A stretch of DNA of 35,379 nt, taken from positions 1 through 35,379 of the forward strand of contig NZ_JAAXYC010000055.1 in assembly GCF_018619185.1 (NCBI RefSeq), given 5' to 3'. The notes below the pieces were generated by a model. The model worked only from the letters and a program-made list of their open reading frames with translations, was not told where the DNA came from and did not search any database. Each line of letters opens with the position of its first letter. Position 1 is the first letter of the stretch. This document shows positions 11,501 to 17,684 of the stretch, in pieces. The stretch is from Streptomyces sp. McG3. Lineage in GTDB: Bacteria; Actinomycetota; Actinomycetes; Streptomycetales; Streptomycetaceae. The translations under genes and the position numbers were made by a program.

Positions 11501-13229
11501 GCAGTGCATGCGCCTGCTCGACGGCGACGATCGGGTCGGGTTGGTGTTCACCATCAAGTCGGCCGAAGTCCTCGCCCCCGGCGCGACCACCATGTGGGCC
11601 CTGATACGCCGTGCCGGGGACGCGCGCGGCGCGGAACGGATCGACATCGACCTCGCGACCGGCGACGGCACGGTGTGCCTGCGGCTGCGGGGCATCGCAG
11701 GCCGTCGAGCCGAGCAGACGCCGGACCCGGCGGACGGCGCCGTCACGCTGGTGCCGGTGTGGGATCCCCTTCAGCGGACGGAATCCGCGACGTGGCCGCG
11801 GAGTTCCGCATCCGTGGGCATCATCGCGCCCCCGGGGCGGGCGCGGGACGCTCTCCTCGCGCGCCTGCCACAAGCGCACGTCGTCGCGGACCCGTCGCAG
11901 AGTACGCACGACGACCTGGAGACGTCCGTCCGGTCGGCCCCGGAACTCGACCATCTGATCTGGGTGGCGCCCGGCGCCGTGGACGACCGGTCCGGTGCGA
12001 GCGTCGTCGAGGGCCAGGCCGAAGGCTCGCTGCATGCCTTCCGCACGGTGAAAGCACTTCTGGCCGCAGGGTACGGCGATCGCCCCTTGGGCCTGACCCT
12101 GATCACCGAGCGGGCGCACGCCGTCCATGAGGCCGAGGTCGTCGACCCGGCGCACGCCGGTGTCGCCGGCCTGGCCGGGGCGACCGCGAAGGAGTACCCG
12201 GCCTGGCGGGTGCGCGCGGCGGACGTCGAGGACTATGCCGCGGCTTCTCTCGACGCGGTGCTCGACCTGGCCGCGGACCCGGACGGCAATCTGCGTATCC
12301 ACCGCGACGGCCGGTGGCACGAGCAGCGGCTGATGACCGTGCAGCCGGCCTCGCCGACGTCGTCCCGGCTGCGGCAGGGCGGCACGTACGTCATCATCGG
12401 CGGGGCGGGCGCCCTCGGCACGGTCATCGGCGAGTACCTGATCCGCCGGTACCACGCCCAGGTGGTGTGGCTCGGACGCAGGCCGCAGGACGCGCGAGTC
12501 GAAGCCGCGATCGCTCGGGCGACCGGCGCGGACGGGCCCGCACCGCTCTACCTGCGGTGCGACGCCACCGACCTCGCTTCCCTGCGTGCGGCGAAGGACG
12601 AGATCGTACGACGGTTCGGCGCGGTGCACGGCGTCATCCACTCGGGCCTCGTGTTCGCGGGGGAGAGCCTGGCCCGGATGAGCGGGGCGCAGTTCGAGGA
12701 CGTGCTGCGCGGCAAGGTCGACGCAAGCGTCCGGTGCATGCAGGTGTTCGGCGATGACTCGCTCGATTTCGCCCTGTTCCTGTCCTCGATCAACTCCTAC
12801 CTCAAAGCCATCAAGCAGGCGAACTACGCGGCGGCCTGCACGTTCCTCGACTCGTTCGCACCGACGGTGCGACGCCGTCACGGCACTGTCGGCAAGGTGC
12901 TGAACCTGGGCTACTGCTTCAACAACGCACCCGCCGAGGGAGAGCGGGGCGCGGTGGTCGGAGCGCAGGCGCCGCTCATCCAGCCGGACGAGCTGACGGC
13001 GGCGATCGAACGGCTGTGCGCGGTGCCGGTCAGCAGGCTGACGTTGATGAAGTTCTCTCCCGCGCTCAACAACCGGGGCATCGTTCTGGGCGACGACGAA
13101 GTCATCCTCCCCACGGCTGTGCCGCCGGACGCTGTGCCCGCCGACGTCCAGGAAACGGCGGCGGCGCCGGGCGGCGAACCGGAGCCGCCACGCGCCCGCA
13201 TCGCAGAGCTGACCGCGCTCGCGATCTGA
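2529..13229 (+). CDS. Hybrid NRPS / trans-AT-type PKS: C-A(Gly)-PCP-KS-cMT-ACP-KS-DH-KR
   Basis: Protein of 3566 residues. Domains in order (approximate residues): C 15-450 with intact HHLVIDG at 157-163. A 477-1000 with TSGSTGRPKG near 648 and catalytic Lys 975; specificity residues D694, I695, L698, Q737, L760, G762, L783, I791, W792, K975 give DILQLGLIWK, the published glycine code. PCP with Ser 1032. KS1 1114-1545, Cys 1291 in STNCSSAL. A post-KS linker ending LPTYPFAAKRYW, and no AT. C-methyltransferase 1730-2088, SAM motif LEIGAGTG at 1914. ACP Ser 2142. KS2 2247-2660, Cys 2404 in [10 protein letters not shown] 2805-3070 with HxxxGxxxxP (His 2823) and Asp 2988. KR 3280-3530 with GGAGALG (3291), Ser 3420 and Tyr 3433; the usual YAAAN reads YAAAC, as seen in many trans-AT KRs. 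No ACP follows the KR. The opening C domain implies an upstream donor module. Gene 2 follows 24 bp later. Confidence 0.93.
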   Translation: MSLRALARMYADGEISTTGVLAELDRRVDIPLSEGQRGLWALAKMEPETYAYNVPVCLSFADVDTAALQAAFRDTLSRHPLLSAVVRETDEGPRLSHGDADGFFVEYVDISDVPSGRVLNCLKERARQPFDLAGGPLARLSVLRRSASEAYVLLVVHHLVIDGVSGRLVIDTLFRSYRARVEGRDVPVEVGSASFGEFVAWERDELVGERAEEDRAFWVRELAGADVLTGLPSQAALLPDAPHVGEVHTSRLPNEQAAAITAFTAAQEISPGIFFLAAFLTLLHRYTGTEDLVIGMPVAGRPTEHFDPVVGCFVNTLPIRSRPSASEEFTSFARRVQSTVLDVLEHGTYPFHRIVGDLGARGVNPRSPLYQIVYNYQDSALSGYLGERARATGETDFELVDGLYQLGEYDLTVDVAPGDGFLVNWKYHPDAFSAPAVAGMAEHFATLVDSILDSDGQSPIGRLNLLDDEERRVVEEGNRTEAHFPTHRTCWDLFAEQAEANPDAPAVTYGERTLTYRELADRSSALAQALTRRGVGPGEVVGVCYERSIDLVVALLAVMRLGAVYLPLDGRLPVERLSYMVEDSGAQLIICHEAVMDRLAALGTPNARLYPTDRPDDQAARAWAAAGQATAAAPDSRTSTPPAAYIIYTSGSTGRPKGVVVPHTALTNFLLAMADTLGVASTDRLLAITTHSFDIAALELYLPLITGGQVCVGESATAADATLLTDKVADWRPTIMQATPATWAMLVRVGWQNTEGVQMLCGGDALPDGLKDELVARGEAWNLYGPTETTIWSAAKRLRREEPVTIGSPIANTQLYVLDQNLSPLPVGVTGELHIAGDGVALGYHRKPELTAERFLDNPFAPGRLYRTGDRARRLPNGEIVVLGRMDNQVKLRGHRIEPGEIEAVLDAHPAIGRSVVVLEQTGLSDRLTAYYTGKGAAPVDAALLRAELARTLPAYMLPAAFVALDAFPLTAHGKVDRAKLTEAARTVPLPAAATPVAALDIERAVRGIFEEVLGSRDIDRAAGFFDIGGDSFAAIEAVERINRAFGCSLRPTGLFAHPSVAAMARHLTGLLPAGQAPAGQALAGQTPTAQPVEPEQHPDPRPATPAADDASLDDAIAVIGISCRFPGAMDHRAFWSALVEGRSGGTSWSVEELRTLGVPEELITRPGYVPQRSVVDGRAEFDAAFFDISPRDAEFMDPQARLLLQHAWQALEDAGYRPEDVPGTSVTTSTSTNFYQALLPALMANASGPRVLASSETYAAWLFAQGGTVPTMISTKLGLHGPSMAVSTNCSSALSAVHVACQGLLAGDVEQAIVGAASLFSAGELGYVHQPGLNFSSDGRSRAFADGADGMSGGEGVGVVVLKRAREAIAAGDHIYCLIRGIAVNNDGGDKAGFYAPGVRGQAEVIRKALDKAGTDPSTISYVEAHGTGTRLGDPIEVAALTEAYRHYTDRSQYCGIGSVKSNIGHLDAAAGIAGLIKVALSLQHGEVPRTLHCDVASAEIDWDESPFFVADRNLPLDGDEPARAGLSSFGIGGTNVHAVLEQAPTGARAPGRPGPQAVVLSARDGERLGVLARQLLEFLPGYRDAHGDLASLAYTLQVGRRAMAERVVFVANDVDGLIATLQDYVGRGARGTVFEGTARRPEDPLLGLFDRPGELRDLVAGWLGRGEWDKIAPLWVNGVDVDWHACHGANPPVRVSLPTYPFAAKRYWPAAEAVPVPRATDPLDAASLLVAAAGPESVETFLSGRTSATDELDRLSRPLVVAQLVAAGLFDAPVRRDLIGQEVTPPFAQWLDHTVTVLLSHGELVREGAFVAPRKSAPGLEQAWRAWRAWKDTRADDAELAAKTGLTERMVEALPAILSGRTKATAVMFPGGSFELVEPAYRGNATADYFNEVTAGAVRAEVDARRDGIRLLEIGAGTGSTSERVFARLTGRDLAEYRYTDVSKAFLIDAERRFAGHVPYVSFSTFDVEREPGVQGLDPGDYDIVIANNVLHATQDIVRAVRHARALLRPGGVLVLNELARNDWWSHLTFGLLEGWWRFTDGRRIPGGPALSSDAWRAVLRECGFDTVELLAEPARELGQQVLLARAGSPVPRRDPRPAGPGSVAERVRAAVERILAETLKLTADDLAADKPFADYGLDSLTGVSLVHRLNESLSTDLDPSVLFENPSIRRLTRFIVDEEGAGIVAAVPGPSAVPEPSTGAGPSAEPEGSALPEPSAVREPSAVAAPSAVAAPSAVPALSGGGREPVAIVGMSGRFPGARDTDEFWDLLASGRDAVSKVSRWDLASLGSVCLDGGLLDDVDAFDPLFFGISGAEAVYMEPQQRLFLQEAWRALEDAGHAGDSLDRDRCGIYVGCAAGDYLDLTGPSDYPGQALWGNMNSLVPSRIAYYLDLHGPAIAVDTACSSSLVSLYLACQALWAGEVTTAIAGGVYVQNSPRLYLAASRAGMLSPTGRCRAFDQAADGFVPAEGVGALVLKRLSDAEADGDHIHGVIRGIGINHNGTTNGIAAPNGTSQERLIRQIYQDFEIDPAGIGLVEAHGTGTRLGDPVEFRALDRAFRGFTDAERFCSLGSSKASIGHAQAAAGVIGVIKALLAMRHEVIPGLPHHTETNPSVTLAGSPFFVHTEPRRWAVPEGGRRRAAVTSLGASGTNAHAVIEQPSEPSAPPRSRPDRDRLIALSAATEHALREQVVRLARHCREHPDLDAGDVSHTLLLGRRHLRHRWARVVRDIAELESQCTAWLSGQDIPARGSDSTLRTLAQRFLDGEAPDFAELFRDSRYRRVALPGYPFERERYALPVRAAADDGPRRDGGILTGDEFYLREHQVRGTGIAPGAMYLRWAAAAATRTASDAVSLHDVVFLRPLSVSGVPRALRVALRADGDITRFTVSSTESAGDEPVLHCQGEVSAAKPTAAQAIDLPALLRDFRSTAFDPLRFYAEWRDRGIAYGPTFQGVVAVHRGDDAVLAELRLPGTATGTMDGPLPHPALVDSAMQCMRLLDGDDRVGLVFTIKSAEVLAPGATTMWALIRRAGDARGAERIDIDLATGDGTVCLRLRGIAGRRAEQTPDPADGAVTLVPVWDPLQRTESATWPRSSASVGIIAPPGRARDALLARLPQAHVVADPSQSTHDDLETSVRSAPELDHLIWVAPGAVDDRSGASVVEGQAEGSLHAFRTVKALLAAGYGDRPLGLTLITERAHAVHEAEVVDPAHAGVAGLAGATAKEYPAWRVRAADVEDYAAASLDAVLDLAADPDGNLRIHRDGRWHEQRLMTVQPASPTSSRLRQGGTYVIIGGAGALGTVIGEYLIRRYHAQVVWLGRRPQDARVEAAIARATGADGPAPLYLRCDATDLASLRAAKDEIVRRFGAVHGVIHSGLVFAGESLARMSGAQFEDVLRGKVDASVRCMQVFGDDSLDFALFLSSINSYLKAIKQANYAAACTFLDSFAPTVRRRHGTVGKVLNLGYCFNNAPAEGERGAVVGAQAPLIQPDELTAAIERLCAVPVSRLTLMKFSPALNNRGIVLGDDEVILPTAVPPDAVPADVQETAAAPGGEPEPPRARIAELTALAI
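5745..5789 (+). repeat. Three tandem 15-bp units in the PCP-KS linker
   Basis: The unit CCCGCTGGACAGGCA occurs at 5745-5759 and exactly again at 5760-5774, with a diverged third copy (11 of 15) at 5775-5789. It is in frame and encodes PAGQA-like repeats in the flexible linker between the glycine PCP and KS1. The length can change without a frameshift. Confidence 0.85.
9194..9247 (+). repeat. Three tandem 18-bp units in the ACP-KS2 linker
   Basis: GCCGTCTGCCGTAGCCGC is present at 9194-9211 and 9212-9229 (identical) and at 9230-9247 (17 of 18). It is in frame and extends a longer run of PSA/EPS-type repeats (about residues 2185-2243) that separates the first ACP from KS2. Confidence 0.88.
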
Positions 13230-13253
13230 TCGCGGCCTCCGAAGGGACTGATC

Positions 13254-16200
13254 ATGAAACAGCTGCTGCTCGACTTTCTCTGGTCCCATCTGCGCACGCT
13301 CGGCGCGTTCCGTGAATCCGGGCAGACCCCGGAGGCCGCACGGGAGTCGGCAGGCCTCGCGCCGGGGTACGGCGCCTGGTTCGACGAGTGCCTGCGCGTC
13401 TTCGAGGGGGCCGGCTACATCGATCGGCGGGACGGCCGGATCCTGCTCGACGACGCCGTGCGGTATCGGCCGATCGAGCAGCTGTGGCGCGAGTGGGAGA
13501 CAGGAAAGCCCGCGTGGCGCGAGAATCCCGACCTCGCGGCCACCCACCTCCTGGTGGAGACCACCTTGCGTGCTTTCCCCGACATTCTCAGCGGACGGCG
13601 ACCGGCCACCGAGGTCATCTTCCCCGGGGGATCGCTGGAACTGGTGCAGAACGCCTACGCGACCAACCCGGCGTCGGCGTTCTTCAACCAGGTGCTGGCC
13701 GCCGACCTGGTGGCGCGGCTGCGACGGCGGGCACGGGACCTGACCGCGGATGGCGCGCGGATCCTGGAGATCGGCGCCGGCACGGGTGCCACCAGCGCCG
13801 TCGTCCTGGAGGAACTGCGCTCCGCGCGGCTGGATGTGCGCGAATACTGCTACACCGACCTGTCAAGGGCCTTCCTGAACCACGCGGAGCGTTCGTTCGG
13901 TGCGGCACATCCTTGGCTGACCTGCGAAATCCTGGACATCGAGCGCCCGGTGGCGGATCAGGGCCTCACCCTCGGCGGGTACGACGCCGTGGTCGCCGCC
14001 AACGTCCTGCATGCCACCCGGGACATCCGCCACACCCTGCGCAACGCCAAGGCGCTTCTCCGGCCCGGCGGACTGCTGTTCCTGAACGAGCTGACCGCGA
14101 ACAACCTGCTCAGCCAGTTCTCGTTCGGCCTCCTCGACGGATGGTGGCGCTACGAGGACCCGCACCTGCGCATCCAGGGCAGCCCGCTGCTCTCCACGGC
14201 CCACTGGCGGCACGTCCTGACGCGGGAGGGATTCCACGCGATCGCTCTGCCCGCGCAGGATGCCGAGGATCTGGGACAGCAGATCATCGTGGCCGAGAGC
14301 GACGGCGTCATACGGCAGGCGACGGCCACACCGCGCCCGTCCGCGCCGCACGGAGCTCCGGTGCGCGAGAGTCCGGCGCGGGCCGTGGCAGACCACAGCG
14401 CCGGGAGCGAGCCCGGAGACCGGCTGCGCGCCCACATCGAGGCGGTCGCGCTCGATGTGCTGGCAGAGGCGTTGGACATCCCGCGGACGAGGATCGGGCG
14501 GGGCGAACCCTTCTCGAACTACGGGCTCGACTCGATCTTCGCGGTGAACGTGGCCCGGACCCTCGGCGGGACGCTCGGCATCGACCTCGACATCACGGTG
14601 CTGTTCGAGCACAACACCCTGGCCGAACTGGGCGAGTTCATCGTCTCCGAATACGCCGAGGACCTGCGGGACGTGCTTCCGCCGGAGCCCGCACCGCCGG
14701 ACCGGGCGCCCGGTTCTGTACGGCCTCGATCTCGGCCCGACCTCGACGAGACCCCGCTCGACGGCATGGCGATCGTCGGCATGTCCGTACGCTTCCCCGG
14801 GGCCGACGACGTCGACGAGTTCTGGCGGATCGTCGAGCGGGGCGGACGGTGCATCACCGCACCGCCGGAAAAGCGTGCGGACTGGGCGGGCCACGGCGAC
14901 GAGACAGCCGAGCTGCGGGGCGGATTCCTCGACGGGGTGCATGAATTCGACCCTCTCTTCTTCCGCATGTCGATGACCGAGGCGCGCCAGGTGACGCCGG
15001 AGCTGCGCCTGCTGCTGATGACGTCGTGGAACGCCGTCGAGGACGCGGGCTATCGGCCGGCCGAGCTGCGGAAGCGGCCCACGGGCGTGTTCGTCGCCAC
15101 GACGCAGAGCGAATACCGGCCCGCGGCCATGGACCTGATGAGCCTGCCGTCGCCCGCGATGGTGCCCAACCGGATCTCGTACCTGCTCGACCTCAACGGC
15201 CCCAGCGAGCAGTGCGACACGACCTGCTCGTCCTCGTTCGTGGCCCTGCACCGGGCGATCCGGTCCATCCGCGACGGCGAGTGCGAGCAGGCGCTCGTCG
15301 GCGGGGTGAACCTGGTGATGTCGCCCGCGGGTTTCGGCGGGATGCGGGCCGCGGGGATGCTCAGCCCGCACGGTGACGTCCGGCCCTTCCAGCAGGGCGC
15401 CGACGGTACGGCGCGCGGCGAGGGCGTCGCCGCCGTACTGATCAAACCCCTGAGCCGGGCCCTGGAGGACGGCGACTTCGTCCACTGCGTCGTGCGCGGC
15501 ACCGGCGTGGCCCACGGCGGCAGGGGTGTGTCCTTCACGGCACCGAACATCAGGGGCATGAAGACAGCCGTGGCGCACGCCTACGCCGACGCCGCGATCG
15601 ATCCGGGCGCCGTGGACTACATCGAGACCCACGGCATGAGTTCGATGCTGGCGGACAGCGCGGAGCTGGCGGCGCTCGGCGCCGGACTGCGCGGCGAGGA
15701 CGACAGCGAGGACGTGACGTATCTGGGCAACGTGAAGCCCTGCATCGGGCACACGGAGGTCGTCTCCGGCCTGGCCGCACTGGTGAAGACCGCACAGGCG
15801 ATGCGGCACGGCGTGATCCCGGCGCTCCCGGGCTTCGGGCGGCTGCACCCCGACCTCTCCCTCAAGGGGACGCGTCTGCGCATCGCGGCGCGGAACCTGC
15901 CATGGCCCGAGCGCACCGACGACGCCGGTCGGCCGCTGCCGCGCCGCGCGAGCATGAACAGCTTCGGGATCGGCGGCGTGAACGCGCACGTCGTGCTGGA
16001 GCAGCACATCGCCCCCGCGAACCCGGACGACGACCCGGGTGCGCAGGTCCTTGTGCTCTCGGCGCGGAGCGTCGACGCTCTGCGCGAGCGGGCGCGCCGG
16101 CTGACGCATCGGCTCGACGAAGCGGATCCGCGCTCCTGGGCGGACATCGCGTACACCTTGCAGGTCGGCCGGGAAGCGATGAGCTGCCGGCTGGCGTTCG

Positions 16201-17684
16201 TCGCGCGGAGCACGGACGAGGCCGCTCGGGTGCTGGGCGGTTGGCTCGCCGGCGACCCGGACACGCTCGCCCGCGTGGCGTTCGCCGACGGCGTCGATCC
16301 TGCCGACGGCGCCGAGCACGACGGGAAGCCGACGCGGCTCGACCACGTACCGGAGCACTGGGTCGCGGGCACGTCCATCGACTGGGACCTGATGCATCGT
16401 GGCGCACGACGCAGGCGGATCACACTGCCCGGGTACCCCTTCGCGCGTCTGACGTGTTTCGCCGAGCAGGCGCCGCGGGCGGATCAGGCCTCGCACACAG
16501 GCGTCGGCGCCGGCCCCGCGGACGGCGAAGCCTTCGTCGCCGACCTCGTCGCCTCGGTGCTGGGCCTGTCGCGCCACGAGATCGACGGCACGAGATCGCT
16601 CGCCGACTACGGTCTCAACTCCCTGCTTCTGGTCGCGATGCTGGGCCGGATCAGCAACGCCTTCCCGGGTTTCCGGCCGGAATGGTGGCAGCCGCACGAC
16701 ACCTTGGACGACGTGGTCGCGAGGCTGCCCCAGGCGCAGGCCCGCCCCACGCGCGCACCGGCCCCGGAGCTGGTGCGCCTCAACGGCGCGACCGGGGGCA
16801 GGCCGGTCTTCTGGATCCACGGCGCCCTGGCCGGCGTCGAGTCCTACCGCACGATCGCCGAGCGGATAGACCGCCCGTTCTACGGCATCCAGGCCCGTGG
16901 CCTGCTGACCGAGGACGAGCCGATCGAGGGCGTCACGGCCATGGCCGAGTACTACACCGAGGCCATCCGCTCGGTGCAGCCCGAGGGGCCGTACGACATC
17001 GGCGGATTCTGCCTCGGCGGCATCGTCGCCTATGAGGTGACCCGGCGGCTGCAGGCGCAGGGTCAGGACGTGGCCTCGCTGACGATGGTGGACTCGCCGG
17101 ACGAGACCGGCCTGGCGAAGTCGAACGCGAACGGGTTCCAGTCGGCGCGGAGCGCGGCTCTGCAGGTCGTCAATTCCATGCTCTGGCCGGCGGGGGAGAA
17201 GGACCCGGCGGTCCCGCGTGCCCGTCTCGTCCACCGGGACGAGGTCGTGGAGGACCTGGACGAGGACGCGTTCGTCCTGCGGCTCGCGGAGTTGGCGGCC
17301 GAGCGCGGGCTCGCCATGAGACCCGCCCAGATCGCGCGGTTCGTCAGTCGCAACATGGCGATCCAGCTCGCCTACCGGCTCGGCGAGCACACCATCAGGC
17401 CCCTGCCGCGGCCGGAAGCCGTCGTGTGCACCTACTTCCGCAACCGGCGGAGGCTCTTCCTGGGCGAGGTCGAACCCTACTTTCAGGTCACCGGCGAGAC
17501 CTTCTCCCTCGACCACGTGAACTACCAGCAGGACTGGGCGCGCGAGATGCCGGGCCTGCGCCTGGTGGAGATCGACGCCGCGAACCACATGACGATCCTC
17601 AACGACGCGGGGCCGCTCGCCGCGATCGAGGAGACATGCCTGGCGCTCTACGCGCACGACGAGATCGGGGCTTCCCGTGGCTGA
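13254..17684 (+). CDS. Trans-AT-type PKS with terminal release domain: cMT-ACP-KS-ACP-TE
   Basis: Protein of 1476 residues, with ATG 13254 placed 6 bases after GAAGGGA. It starts directly with a C-methyltransferase (1-355, LEIGAGTG at 171) and an ACP (Ser 427 in NYGLDSI), so it completes the module begun by KS2-DH-KR of the previous protein. KS3 (503-920) has Cys 658 in DTTCSSSF, His 793 in ETHGMSS (the usual HGTGT is altered) and His 833 in CIGHTE. It is followed by an AT-less linker ending LPGYPFARL and an ACP (Ser 1123 in GLNSLLL). The C-terminal thioesterase (1175-1465) has GGFCLGG with Cys 1253 where most type I TEs have Ser, plus Asp 1280 (MVDSPDE) and His 1445 (AANHMT). The TE suggests this is the last protein of the line. 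It overlaps the next gene by 8 bp. Confidence 0.93.
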   Translation: MKQLLLDFLWSHLRTLGAFRESGQTPEAARESAGLAPGYGAWFDECLRVFEGAGYIDRRDGRILLDDAVRYRPIEQLWREWETGKPAWRENPDLAATHLLVETTLRAFPDILSGRRPATEVIFPGGSLELVQNAYATNPASAFFNQVLAADLVARLRRRARDLTADGARILEIGAGTGATSAVVLEELRSARLDVREYCYTDLSRAFLNHAERSFGAAHPWLTCEILDIERPVADQGLTLGGYDAVVAANVLHATRDIRHTLRNAKALLRPGGLLFLNELTANNLLSQFSFGLLDGWWRYEDPHLRIQGSPLLSTAHWRHVLTREGFHAIALPAQDAEDLGQQIIVAESDGVIRQATATPRPSAPHGAPVRESPARAVADHSAGSEPGDRLRAHIEAVALDVLAEALDIPRTRIGRGEPFSNYGLDSIFAVNVARTLGGTLGIDLDITVLFEHNTLAELGEFIVSEYAEDLRDVLPPEPAPPDRAPGSVRPRSRPDLDETPLDGMAIVGMSVRFPGADDVDEFWRIVERGGRCITAPPEKRADWAGHGDETAELRGGFLDGVHEFDPLFFRMSMTEARQVTPELRLLLMTSWNAVEDAGYRPAELRKRPTGVFVATTQSEYRPAAMDLMSLPSPAMVPNRISYLLDLNGPSEQCDTTCSSSFVALHRAIRSIRDGECEQALVGGVNLVMSPAGFGGMRAAGMLSPHGDVRPFQQGADGTARGEGVAAVLIKPLSRALEDGDFVHCVVRGTGVAHGGRGVSFTAPNIRGMKTAVAHAYADAAIDPGAVDYIETHGMSSMLADSAELAALGAGLRGEDDSEDVTYLGNVKPCIGHTEVVSGLAALVKTAQAMRHGVIPALPGFGRLHPDLSLKGTRLRIAARNLPWPERTDDAGRPLPRRASMNSFGIGGVNAHVVLEQHIAPANPDDDPGAQVLVLSARSVDALRERARRLTHRLDEADPRSWADIAYTLQVGREAMSCRLAFVARSTDEAARVLGGWLAGDPDTLARVAFADGVDPADGAEHDGKPTRLDHVPEHWVAGTSIDWDLMHRGARRRRITLPGYPFARLTCFAEQAPRADQASHTGVGAGPADGEAFVADLVASVLGLSRHEIDGTRSLADYGLNSLLLVAMLGRISNAFPGFRPEWWQPHDTLDDVVARLPQAQARPTRAPAPELVRLNGATGGRPVFWIHGALAGVESYRTIAERIDRPFYGIQARGLLTEDEPIEGVTAMAEYYTEAIRSVQPEGPYDIGGFCLGGIVAYEVTRRLQAQGQDVASLTMVDSPDETGLAKSNANGFQSARSAALQVVNSMLWPAGEKDPAVPRARLVHRDEVVEDLDEDAFVLRLAELAAERGLAMRPAQIARFVSRNMAIQLAYRLGEHTIRPLPRPEAVVCTYFRNRRRLFLGEVEPYFQVTGETFSLDHVNYQQDWAREMPGLRLVEIDAANHMTILNDAGPLAAIEETCLALYAHDEIGASRG

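Noticed and set aside
2529..13229. Assignment as a lankacidin-type LkcA homologue
   Set aside because: Both have a glycine NRPS start and trans-AT modules, but the following domains, the cis-AT protein 3, the KAS III and the AT-ACP do not fit what I recall of that cluster. No gene symbol was given.
9180..13547. Very long antisense open frame (over 1400 codons) opposite the first megasynthase
   Set aside because: It mirrors the GC-rich third positions of the sense gene, shows no family motifs, and the sense strand has intact KS, DH and KR domains throughout. Several other long antisense frames over the PKS genes were rejected for the same reason.
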